Origin: Grifola frondosa
Taxonomy: Eukaryota > Basidiomycota > Agaricomycetes > Polyporales > Grifolaceae
Direction of reading: 5' to 3'
NCBI GenBank assembly: GCA_001683735.1
Contig: LUGG01000004.1
Coordinates: 930,001-994,000, forward strand
DNA: 64,000 nucleotides
The position numbers were made by a program, and so were the translations under genes. The notes beneath the pieces are model-generated. The model did not search any database, was not told where the DNA came from, and was given only the letters and a program-made list of their open reading frames with translations. This document shows positions 47,812-58,208 of this stretch, piece by piece (position 1 is the first letter of the stretch; each line of letters begins with the position of its first letter).

Positions 47812-50259
47812 ATGGCTGACTTTGGGCGACGTTCTACTATGCAGTCACATGGAGACACCTATGGAAATCTACGCTCGAACCTTCCTATGCCATCAACCAT
47901 CAAGAAACCGTCTCGCAATGGTGGGCGTATGTCGATGGCTGGTCCTGCGCTCAGGGGCCCTTATCCCTTTATGCCTCCCGGGACAAACCCTAGGCAGTCC
48001 TTAATGCGCTCGCACAATGTTAATCCTCTGCTCCAAAGTGCAAGTAAGCCTAACTTTGGACGCACACCACTGCACAAGTGAGTATCGATCGCTTCCAGCT
48101 GGAGGTGAGGATCAACTTGTCATGGACATTGCGTCAAAATATCTGTTCGTCGCCGGCTTCTCTATTGAAGTTGACTTGGTCCTGCTGCGTTCAATTATAT
48201 CATAACATATCCACAATGTGGCGTGTTGACCCGTTAATTTGATCTATTGCAGTAGCAATCGCAGAGGCTCTATGTGGCAGGGATCTTCGCAAGCGTCAGG
48301 TTCCTCTGGTAGCCAGGCCTTCACGCGGGATGCACGGCCTTTGCGAGATAAATCCTTCCAAGCCAAGATGCGGCAGGACATTGCAACTTGGCTGCTCTCG
48401 ACTGGGTTCGATGTCGCCCGCAGATGCTTCAAAACATCACTGGAAAGGACTTCCGTGCCGTCTTTCAGCACCTTATCAAGACCCTTGATCCGCTGTGGCC
48501 ATTCGATACGGATCAGAGGTTCGAAGAGCATTTCGTGCAAGCGCTGCGGGCGATGCGCTACCCTTACATTGGACAACTGGACTTGAAGTGGCTTCCCACT
48601 CCTGCTGCAATGCACTCGTGGCCTACACTGCTGGGGATGCTGCACTGGCTAGTGGAACTTGGAAGGGTCAGTGGCGCCGATTGTCGTGCTTGTATTCTCA
48701 TAATGAGACTTCTGATATATCGAGATTATAGGCGCGAGAACACTACATGGAGAGCAGAGATCCAACGCTACAGGATTCCTCATTAGTGCCGGATGAATTC
48801 GACGATATCAATCATCACCAAGCGCTTGCCCTCGATCACTATATGTTGGCATACGAAATTTTCTTACAGGGTAAAGATGTCTTCCCAGAGGAGGAGAAAA
48901 TCATGGAGGAACGTTATGGTAGGTCCTATTCATTGCGGATCATAGCCGTGCTGATCGCTTTCTTAGCCAAAAAGGACGAACAAGTCATCACAGATTTGGA
49001 ACGTCATAAAGAGAAGCTAAAGGAAGTTCAAACAGAATTGGAGCATCTGGAGAAATCTCTGGTATGTGGACCATCTTACTTAGACGTTTCCCCTCTGTAA
49101 TGTTCTATGTAGGCACCCATCGAGGAGCTCAAGAAAGATAATAGCTCTCTCAAAACGAGATAAAGACAAATTTGAGGAGATTTTACGACGTTTCGAGGAG
49201 CGTAAGAGAAATGGATTCGGTTCGTCATGATGAGAAAGCCGAACTGGAATTAGCGGTGCATATATCCGATTTCCTTAAATGTGCCACAGCTTATATTCTC
49301 ACCTTTCAGTGGCAAATCTGAGAAACTTCGAGGAGAAGAATTGAGGCTCGCAGAAATTGTCAGAGTCCAGAACCTCTCTCCGGAAGAAGTCATCCGCATG
49401 AATGCGACCACGAAGCCTCACTCGCGACCTGGAGAGTCTCAAGCATAAGATCGCTGAGACAAGTCAGAGCGTGGTCAAGCTTGAGGTCTCGCTCACTCAA
49501 AAGTTTCGGCACCGAGGAGGTCCTCGACATGTATTCCAATCTGTTAACCACGCTTGGCTTTTCCCTCCGCTGCCGCCCCATTAGATGACATTGATTTGAC
49601 ATTAGATTTGAACTCAGCCGCTTCAATCCCCAGAATCTCTTATCAGGAGCGGATATTCGGAAGGTCGTGAAACCGACATTGAGCCGGGTTGCAGAGATGA
49701 AGAGGGCAGAGCATGCGGATGTGGAGAGCGAACGGATCAAGGTGGATCATGAGCTCGAGCAGCTGAACATGGAGTGCGAGAATGTGGAGGAAGAGGTTGA
49801 CGAGGTCATAAACAAGGCCACTGCTCTCAGTGAGCAAGCAGATGAACTGCGAGAGGTACGCGAATGTGTTATAATTTCGCTTCTTATTAGACGAATGATG
49901 GACGATCGACCCAAAATTTTGGCAGGCCGCACAACAAGAAGCCTTGGTCAGCAACGCGGAGGCCGCCAGACTGGAAAGGGACCTGGCTCAAGCAAGGACA
50001 GCCGCGATGGCAAATGGCGTTGGCGTGAAGTCTCGCTTGCAAGCATTACAAATCGCGTATGTACCGCGTTTAATTCAGAATCACTTAACCATGTCGCTCA
50101 TTGTCAGATGTCAGGCACCGGGAACAGATTGAGAAAGTCAACAGATTGAAGGACGACACGGTACGGGCCATTATCAAGAGTAGCAGTGATATCGTTACAT
50201 TCAAGGAGGAGGTGTCGAAGCAACTCCAGCATCTACGGGACTTCGCGGAGGCTAATTGA
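47812..50259 (+). CDS. NDC80: Kinetochore protein Ndc80/Hec1 (several frameshifts)
   Basis: The microtubule-binding subunit of the Ndc80 complex. ATG 47812 begins a basic, S/R-rich tail (MADFGRRSTMQSH; RDARPLRDKSFQ). The calponin-homology domain contains ITGKDFRAVFQHLIKTLDP and then RYPYIGQLDLKWLPTPAAMHSWP. The long coiled coil includes NLSPEEVIRMNAT, then LESLKHKIAETSQSVVKLE and, near the end, RLKDDTVRAIIKSSSDIV. At least five indels are needed: missing bases at 48417-48419, 49577-49580 and 49618-49619, an extra A at 49152-49155, and one or more shifts at about 49205 and 49405-49570. With so many in about 2.4 kb it is the most damaged conserved gene in the window, but the wording of every block is well preserved. 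Confidence 0.88.
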
Positions 50260-51837
50260 TCGTTGCTTCCACACCTTTCGCCGATGATACCGTCGACACC
50301 CGTCTTTCACCGTCGTTCTTCCATTCTACATCATGGTTTATCTATCCTATTTTATCTCTTCATGATGCGCATTCTATTCCTGAAGTCACAAGTGTACATC
50401 TCATCAAACTGTACTGTACAGCTGCGATCGTGGACCGGGGTAATATTGAAAGGAGCATCGTATGTACACAAGGTTCGACCTGACACGAACGTGGCCGCGT
50501 GTTTCTTGTTTCGTATATTGATGTCCGACGTCGCTGTCGCCCACGCAGGCAATCATATGCGTATGTACCTCCTCGGTGTTTGGGATTTCAGCGACGGATA
50601 GTAGTACGCAGTTAAAGAGCTCCGGGCACTAGCTGAGGGCGAAGCCCGGTGGCGTCGGATTCGAGCAGCAAAGGGCCGGTCCAGATTTATGTCAATGCAG
50701 GATCGGTTCCGTGCATAGCGTAGCTCTGGATATTCACCAGAGTCAACGCGCAATATTATTGGTAATATTTCGACATCGAAGCAGAAGAAACTGAAGTCGC
50801 TTGCAAGTTTGGCGACAAGCAGTGCTGTCGGCAACCACGTTCCTGACCTTGTGCTGGCAGAAATTCACGCACGCTACAGACCTCATCGTCCATCAGGACT
50901 GTCTTCGAACGGGCCGCATTGCGCAGATATCGCACTGTATGATTTCTTTTGAACATCTGCCAGAGATATCGAGCAGGTATCGCGTGGTATCTGCTTGCCT
51001 AAATTGTCGAGATTTTGGCCATCGATCGAGAAAGCTTCCGACAAGCTTGCAGGGTAAAAAGTCTCGCACCATCATACCGGTATGGGAACGTGAGACGGTG
51101 CACCGAGCCCTGTGAGAAAGGACAGCCTGTTTCCACGTCCCTACCCAGAGGCTAATGCCCTCTCGAACACCGCGTTTACCGGTACCGTTGATGTACCGTC
51201 ACTCCCGTTCAGGTATTTGGCGTTCCTTGCGTTCCTCCTCGCCAAAGGCGCTCACAGTGGGAACACAGCAAGGCAGTGCGACAGCGCGCTTTTGTGACAT
51301 TCTACTCGTGAAACTATCGCCGACACCACCAAAACGCCGCCATTTTTTTCTCGTTGACATCCCAATGTTTGACAGGTATCATCTAGAAATGCAATGAAGC
51401 AAGACTTTCCCGGGCGGCCGCGCGCACATTGTCATGGCGAAGCAATTATACTCCGAGCCACGTCCCGAGCTTTCTTGCCAAACATGGTCTTAGTTGCTTC
51501 TGAGTTCTCGGCAACTGTACCATTCTAAGACACTAGGCGTGCTCGCATTCACACCAGCGGCTGGGCCAACATGCTCCTCATCCGGATGTTGACATGCTAT
51601 CTCCCGGATGCCGTTTTCTGTCAATCCTTCCCTTGTGGAATGCACGGAACGCGCATGGGTACATATTCAATGATTTCACACTGGCGTGCCTGCTGCAACT
51701 CGCAAATTGGATAAAAACCGGAAGGACTATCATCGGTGCCGTCCCAACCCCCCTCCTCCCCTCCGTCCTGCTAGCAACGGTGTAAATACCGGCGTAGCCA
51801 CCACTTCCTTGGACATCCACAACAGTCGCTTGCTCTC
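50260..51837. other. 1.6-kb stretch without a recognised gene
   Basis: No protein-like frame or splice chain on either strand. The right end should hold the TmpA-like promoter. Confidence 0.5.
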
Positions 51838-54108
51838 ATGTCGTCAGAACCAGCCCAAAGGGTGCCGCCCCAGCGTACGATGAGGCGGAGAAAGGCACTC
51901 AAAATGTCTCGTACCCGAATGAGAAGAAGGCCCTCACCTATCCCGATGAAAAGAAGGAGCTGGTGGCAGCAAGCGTCTTCCCCGTACCACCAGTCAAGAA
52001 AGACATGTACGCATTGGGCGCGAAGGCTCCCGGTAAGCCCAAGAAGAAAGTCTCTAAGTGGATCCTTGTGAAATTGTGGTACAACATGTATCGGTAAGTG
52101 ATCTGACAAAATCATGCATGATGTCTCTAATGTAAATAAACCTGTTCCAGGAAACTGTTTACTATCGCCTTCTCTACCAACATGATCATGTTTGGATTCG
52201 CTGTGTCCGGTCACTGGCCATACGCTATCAAGTTTGCCGGCGCCTTTGCAGTAGCAAACTTTAACGTCTCGATCCTGATGAGAAATGAAATTTTCGGAAG
52301 GGTCTTGTACCTCATCGTGAACACTCTTTTCGCAAAGGTACGTTCAACGTATGGTGTACTAATGTAAATAATGACATCGGTCTTCAGTGGCCTCCATTGT
52401 GGTGGCGCCTAGGGTGCACAAACGTTCTTCAGGTATGTACTAGTAGCACAATGATGGAAAGCTTCTTTTCTAACACATCGCGACAGCATCTCGGCGGGAT
52501 ACATTCTGGTTGTGCGATCTCTGGGATCATCTGGATTACATTGAAGGTGGTGGACACTTATCGCAACCATGTCAACGAGCACGATGCTATCTTGGTCGCC
52601 GGCCTGCTCACCAACATTGCTGTGATTGTCACAGCAGTTTCGGCCTTCCCATGGGTCCGTAACACTCACCACAAGTAAGCTCTCATTGTTGCTATAAGGC
52701 TGTGTTTCTCAATCAGTATTAGCGTCTTTGAGCGGCATCATCGTTTTGCTGGCTGGACCGCCTTGTTCCTTACTTGTGAGTAATTATGCAACCGTTTAAT
52801 TAATCGTGAAACATTGACTGTTCCGTTTACAGGGGCGTTCACTATTATGGGCGATATATATGACACGACGACGAAACAGTGGACTTTGGATGGCAAGCAC
52901 CTCGTCCGCCAACAAGACTTCTGGTACGTCATGGGCATGACGACCTGGATTATCTTGCCTTGGATCTGTACCAGAGAGGTACCCGTCGACATTGAGCTCG
53001 TACGTCTTTCACCTATGCGCAGCCTCAAATGCTGACTGTCCCGCAGCCCTCGCCGAAGGTTGCCATCGTTCGCTTTAGGCGTGGGATGCAGCAGGGCTTG
53101 CTCGGCCGTATTAGCCGGAGCGCTGTGAAGGAGTACCACGCCTTCGGTATCATATCGTGAGTATTCTCCTCCCAACAGTACATACCCGCATGTCTGATCG
53201 AATACCAATGCAGCGAGGGTCCTCACGCCAAGTACCACTACCTGATCTGTGGAGTGCAAGGTCCGCCCCGCTTCCCTCGGTCACATTTTTAGCGTGCTGA
53301 ATAAGATGCATAGGCGACTTCACGCGCAGTCTGGTGAACGATCCGCCACGGACGCTATGGACGCGTGAGCTAAAGGTGGGCCCCATTTTTCTTGCATCAT
53401 CCGCAGCTCTCGGCTGACGCGCGGGTATGTAGTTTGCCGGCGTCTCCAACACCTCGACGCTCTATAGGCGTGGTATTCGCATGTGCACAGGCACAGGCAT
53501 CGGTGCTGCGCTGTCGACATGCATCCAGTCGCCCTACTGGTGCGCCATAATTCATGATTAAATTAGCGGTTCAAAATCTCTGACATGTATCTGCGTCCGT
53601 GTCTACAGGTATCTCATTTGGATAGGTGTGTTCGCCGCTCCTTGAACCGTGCACGGAAACCTGATATGACATTTTCCAGGTTCTGATCAGGAGAAAACAT
53701 TCGGCCCAACGATCAGCGGTCTCATTCATCGACACATTGGGCCTGAGCGTCTTCTCTTGTGGGACAGCAAGGTACGCGGCGGTCGACCTGACACGATGAA
53801 GCTCATCAAGGAAGTGTACCACGAGTGGAATGCCGAGAGTGAGCGTGAATCGCGCGTAATCAATGTTCGCCCACGTCTAACCCCTTTCGCCCAAAGTGGT
53901 CTTTATTACATCCAATTACATCGGCAACTCTGAGATGATGCAGGTGCGCAAATTTGTTCTTCCATCGGTATGAACTTGTCACTAATTGATGGCGTGCTTG
54001 TAGGGATGTAAGGAGGCTGGTATTCCGTGCTTCGGTACTCTTTGGGATTTCGTAAGCTTCGCCCCACCTTTGTCATGCCTACTTGCTAACTGTATGTCCA
54101 CACAGTGA
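51838..54108 (+). CDS. TmpA-like integral membrane protein
   Basis: This resembles the fungal TmpA family, named after Aspergillus nidulans tmpA, a membrane flavoprotein linked to a developmental signal. The N-terminus is hydrophilic (after MSSEPAQ: YDEAEKGTQNVSYPNEKKA), then several membrane spans follow: LFTIAFSTNMIMFGFAVSG, AGAFAVANFNVSILMRNEIF, ILVAGLLTNIAVIVTAVSAF and ALFLTWAFTIMG. The lumen/cytosol C-terminal half has KVAIVRFRRGMQQGLLGRI, FGIISEGPHAKYHYLICG, CTGTGIGAALST and GCKEAGIPCFGTLWDF, like a ferredoxin-reductase-type NAD(P)H domain. One base is missing at 51857-51862. The last exon adds only a stop (TGA 54106-54108). The role in this fungus is not evident. Confidence 0.68.
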
Positions 54109-54585
54109 ACAATACTCACAATAATATTGGTATTCTGGTTGGGGGTATACTACATAGACTCTGAAGACAGTCGGCCGTCGTGTCTGCCTTCAGCACAATT
54201 ACGATGTATAAATCGCACTATATCGCACTGCAATGTTTCATTATCATGGACTGATAGCCCTGGACAATAACCACTGTGCTCCTCTGAGAATCTAACGCCG
54301 GATGAATGATGAAGCTGGTGTACACTGTGAGAACGCGCAGCAACTGCGTGGGCGACGTCGCGTAAAAGAACATGATCGATGATCATCGAGTCACGGAGAA
54401 GTAAGCAAGCATAATTGGTGCCTATTCGCCGTATGCCGGGAATGGGTTGTTCAGGTCCACGGTAACCGAGCGAGAGAAGGCGGCAAAACTGAACACCATG
54501 ATAAACGCACTGGTGATAGAGGATAGAGAAAGTTCCGCTAATGAGGTATCGTACAGCACCCGGTATCGAGTGCACATAGTGCAAG
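54109..54585. other. Convergent spacer
   Basis: Lies between the TmpA-like and ERI1-like gene ends. No protein-like frame. Confidence 0.5.
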
Positions 54586-55793
54586 TTAATAATACTCGTC
54601 AAGCACCTTCCCGCGCTTGCCCATCCAGGGCCACCGCCGGTTGGGTTAATCACTGTGTTCGGCTCGAGTTTCCAGTCTCTCCTGGCAAGCTCGATCACAA
54701 GCCTGCAGATGTTGCGCGTGTCCTGCAGGGTCGCATGCGTGGTCAGTGCCACGAATCGGAACAAGAAGATGAGGCTTCACGTCAATCCCACTGTGTTGGC
54801 GACCTTCGAACGGCGCGAGATCCATCGCTTGCAGCTGACCGGGGATGGAGAAGGAGATACGTTTCGGTATCGGGAACGCGTGCTGCAAGGAGGGAAGTCT
54901 AGGTTGCATATGATCAAGGTGATGCACCCACGTTGGCTTTGGACGCGGATTTGTAGTCACGCTGCTTGCTCGTATGCTGGAAGTGCCACTCTCCAACAAC
55001 CCTGCGGACGTCCATTACATCATATCTCAACCACACCGGTACCGGTATCTGGCAAATTCAGGAACGATTCGCACGAATGAGCACAAAGTGAGCACAATCA
55101 CCACATCGTCGATGTTGCTTACCTTTGATATGAAACATTGCTTTATCACAAAGTCACGGATGTCATACGGCCCGTCGCTGCAGAAACAAAAACGGGTCAG
55201 ACGGCGACCCGTCTCGGGTTCTATCAGCCCATTGTCTTCCAAGAACTCCCTGAACTTATGCAACACTTCCGGGAAAGTTGGTGCGTCATCCACTTGCGCC
55301 TGTAGCACATGGCTCACGAAATCAATATGCTCATTTTAGAACTGGGGGAGACACGAACTTGTGTAATCCCGGTAAGCATGGTGCAAAACTGTGAGAGCTG
55401 CGGCCTCCAAGTGGGCTTGGCAAAGCTTCGAAATTCATCGACGACTTCTAGCTTTCTAGCCCTGCCTTTACCATCTTTGTCTTTCCAACGTAGAAGACAG
55501 ACTGGCCACTCCTAATCTTCGACAGCATGTGGTCAAAACACCCTCGTTGCTAGGAGGAATCTTGGGATACTTGCAATTATCTCGTTTGGATAGTCGAATG
55601 TGGACCCTGCAACACACGTTCCTTCGACATCGAGGACAAGGAACGCGTCATACGGTTGTCTCACGCTCGGCTGCTGGATATCCTCAACCTCTTCCACGAG
55701 CGCATCCTTGCTCGTTGGCTCCTGGGCCTGCGTGCGACTTGGTACGGGCATGAAGGGGAGAACAGATACGAACAGACCGCTAATGCGGGACAT
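54586..55793 (-). CDS. ERI1-type 3-prime to 5-prime exonuclease (DEDDh)
   Basis: DEDDh exonucleases of the ERI1/THEX family trim structured RNA ends (small RNAs, 5.8S rRNA, histone mRNA). Exo I reads DAFLVLDVEGTCVAGSTF, giving D and E. KLEVVDEFRSFAKPTWRPQL and then QFCTMLTGI follow. Exo II/III gives FCFCSDGPYDIRDFVIKQCF. The catalytic His is in APFEGRQHSGIDD, followed by TRNICRLVIELARRDW. The C-terminus NRRWPWMGKRGKVLDEYY is typical, but one base is missing at 54641-54642 within it. I chose ATG 55793 (MSRISGLFVSVLPF). An open frame continues to 56018 and would add a membrane-like segment. No SAP domain is visible. Confidence 0.82.
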
Positions 55794-56336
55794 ATGTGTA
55801 TCGGTCTGCTCACACGACTGTAGACGCCGTCGATGAAAGATAACGCAGAAGGCAAGAGAAACCGCGAAACCTAGGACAAGACCGGATGAGGGGGATAGCC
55901 GAAGGCGATCAAGAGCGGGCCATGCTAGAGGCATTTGAGGAATAAGAAGCTGGCCTGTGAAGTCTGCTCCGCCCAGCAACCGCCCAGTTACACGTTCTCG
56001 CCGTCTTCCACTTTCCACTATACTGCGGTTTTCGGGGTCCGCGTATAAGCTCGGCTGCTAAGTAGATATCAAGTTCCGTCACAGCTACCAGCAATGTTCA
56101 GGTCCAGCGCGACAGAGTCGTATCAACGTGGCTCTGCACACGAACGCCAGAGACGAAAGTTTGGCAGGAGATGGCGACAGTGAGCGCGTTAAACGCGTTC
56201 GGTCACGCTCTGTGACCGCGTCTGCACCACGTGGATACCATCATTTCAGAGGCGCTTATGCAACTCGATTTCTTATTCGTCCCTCGAACCACTCTTCTGC
56301 TTGACCATCTCGGCTAACGCTTCTACTTACTACAAT
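55794..56336. promoter_or_regulatory. Divergent ERI1-like/CMS1 spacer
   Basis: Includes a possible N-terminal extension of the exonuclease (to 56018) and the CMS1 leader. An ACGCGT hexamer lies at 56193-56198, inside GCGCGTTAAACGCG. Confidence 0.35.
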
Positions 56337-57473
56337 ATGATTCGACAACGCGGCGACGACCTGGACGATGATTTTGTCCCCGATGACTTGGTCGCCATGT
56401 CTGAGGAGGAGGACCTGCAGGATGGCGAGGATATTGGCCTACTGACTGCTGACGAAGATGTGGACATTCAAGGCGAGACAAGCCAGGCTGATAAGGATGC
56501 ACAAGAGAAGAAACGGAAACGGAGAGTGAAGGAGAAGGAGCGCAAGGCAAAGGTTTGCCCTTCTATACTCTACGATCCCATTTGATTAGGCGTTCTCAGA
56601 CTCAGACATTCTGCCTACCTCGGTGTAGAAACGTAAATTAGCCGAGACAATGGACCTTTCCGAGCCGCCTTCAGTAGCAGACCAGCCACCAATCATGCTC
56701 GCGGACTACCTGACATCTATGCAAACAAAGACCTTCTCGAAGCTGTCCGCTATCGAGCTTGCAGATTTCCAGATTCCCGGTGAGCACCTTCCCACTGTTT
56801 CTCTTAATGCGTCCTGAATGTTGACGAGTAGGCAGGGAGCTCCATAGCAGACACGACTATGTGGACGGGTTCGAGGAATCTGGACCAGCTGGTCGATTTC
56901 ATTTCGAAGAGTGAGTCGTGACGCTTATCCCATGCCTATGATGTCTTACTGCTCGCTGGCTTGATTACAGTGCTTCCACACTTCGTACACGGTTGTCGCA
57001 GAGACCCAAATCGAATGGAGCTCCGACATTGATTTTCATAGCTGGAGCGCGTTACGAGTGGCGGATGTTACCAGGGTCCTCAAGGACAAACGGTTGCGCG
57101 GTGAGAAGGGCGGAGACGTCGCAAAGTTGTTTGCAAAACATTTCAAGGTTGAGGAGCACGTTGCCTATTTAAGGAGAACCAAGATCGCAGCAGCAGTGGG
57201 CACGCCCGGCAGGCTCGGCAAATTGTTGTGCGACACCAGTATGCCCGTCCGTTCTGTTTTAAGCTGTATGGAAGTAACTCACATTCTGGACCAGGTGCCT
57301 TGTCCACCTCGGCGCTGACTCACATCATTCTTGACGTATCCCATCGTGACACGAAGAAGCGTTGCGTGCTGGATATTCCGGAGACGAGAGATGAGGTATT
57401 CAAGACAGTATTGGGCGCCCCGAAGGTGTTGAAGGGGCTTAAGCAGGGGACCATTCAACTGGTTCTGTTATAG
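56337..57473 (+). CDS. CMS1: Cms1-like ribosome-biogenesis protein
   Basis: Cms1 (human CMSS1) is a protein of the 90S pre-ribosome, with a DEAD-helicase-like fold lacking motifs. ATG 56337 opens an acidic N-terminus (MIRQRGDDLDDDFVPDDL) followed by a lysine-rich stretch (EKKRKRRVKEKERKAK). SIADTTMWTGSRNLDQLVDF and, later, ADVTRVLKDKRLRGEKGGDV, then AKLFAKHFKVEEH and AAAVGTPGRLGKLL, match the family. The C-terminus has THIILDVSHRDTKKRCVLD. One base is missing near 57046-57051 (between IFIAGA and LRVADVT). It converges on mL60, 92 bp away. Confidence 0.8.
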
Positions 57474-57565
57474 ATGGGTGTATGAATACGTTCAGACCCT
57501 TATTAGCTTAACCATATAGTGGGCGAGTGTATGATACAATTGCATAGTGCTGCGTATACATGCGA

Positions 57566-58050
57566 CTAGAAACCTTTTGGATTTGTCCTTAAAGTTAACT
57601 GTTGAATATACGGTTGCTTGAGAACGGTATCGTGAAATATGAAGAGATATGTACGCACCCGTGTCCACTTGGGAACTTTGTGGATACCCTTCCGATACCC
57701 TTGTTCACGACGAGAGAAGACAGTGTATTTGTCTTTGGGAGGCATCTCATGCTCTTTCGGAAGCTCCAGAGCTTGCACCTGCGAGACCGTTGAAGACGAT
57801 AACCAGCGAGTCCAGGAGGAGGTAACGCACCAGAGATTTGCATTGCATTCCACTGGCCCTCACAGCTTCAATAACGGCGTCCACTTTCTTCAGTCGGGAC
57901 CGGACGTTTGCTTTGCGAGTGCGGGACAATTTCCATGGGGTCTTCCTTGGTGATGAACAAATGTGAACTCTCGAAGGATGTCAGAACAAGCCGTGCTCAC
58001 CATAGAAGACCAACCATGGTCGGCTGTGTTGCTCTGAAAGCCCCGAACAT
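57566..58050 (-). CDS. MRPL31: Mitochondrial large-subunit ribosomal protein mL60
   Basis: A fungal-specific small protein of the mitochondrial 54S subunit. Four exons on the minus strand encode [17 protein letters not shown], then [20 protein letters not shown], then [20 protein letters not shown] with [11 protein letters not shown], then [10 protein letters not shown]. All borders are GT-AG and the frame is intact. Length (about 120 residues) and the basic, W-containing N-terminus match the family. The gene is divergent from SF3A1 with a 158-bp spacer. Confidence 0.88.
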
Positions 58051-58208
58051 GGTCCTTTATGCGGGGGTCCTCAGCACCAATAGCGCGAAGACAGGATCGA
58101 AAGAAAGTCGCTGACTCAGCAGAGTCTCAATTGCCGGCGTTTGCAAGCGTCTGCTCTCAACTGTTGCTCGCTGCCTTCATCTACCTTTGACTTCGCCCGC
58201 CTCTCACA

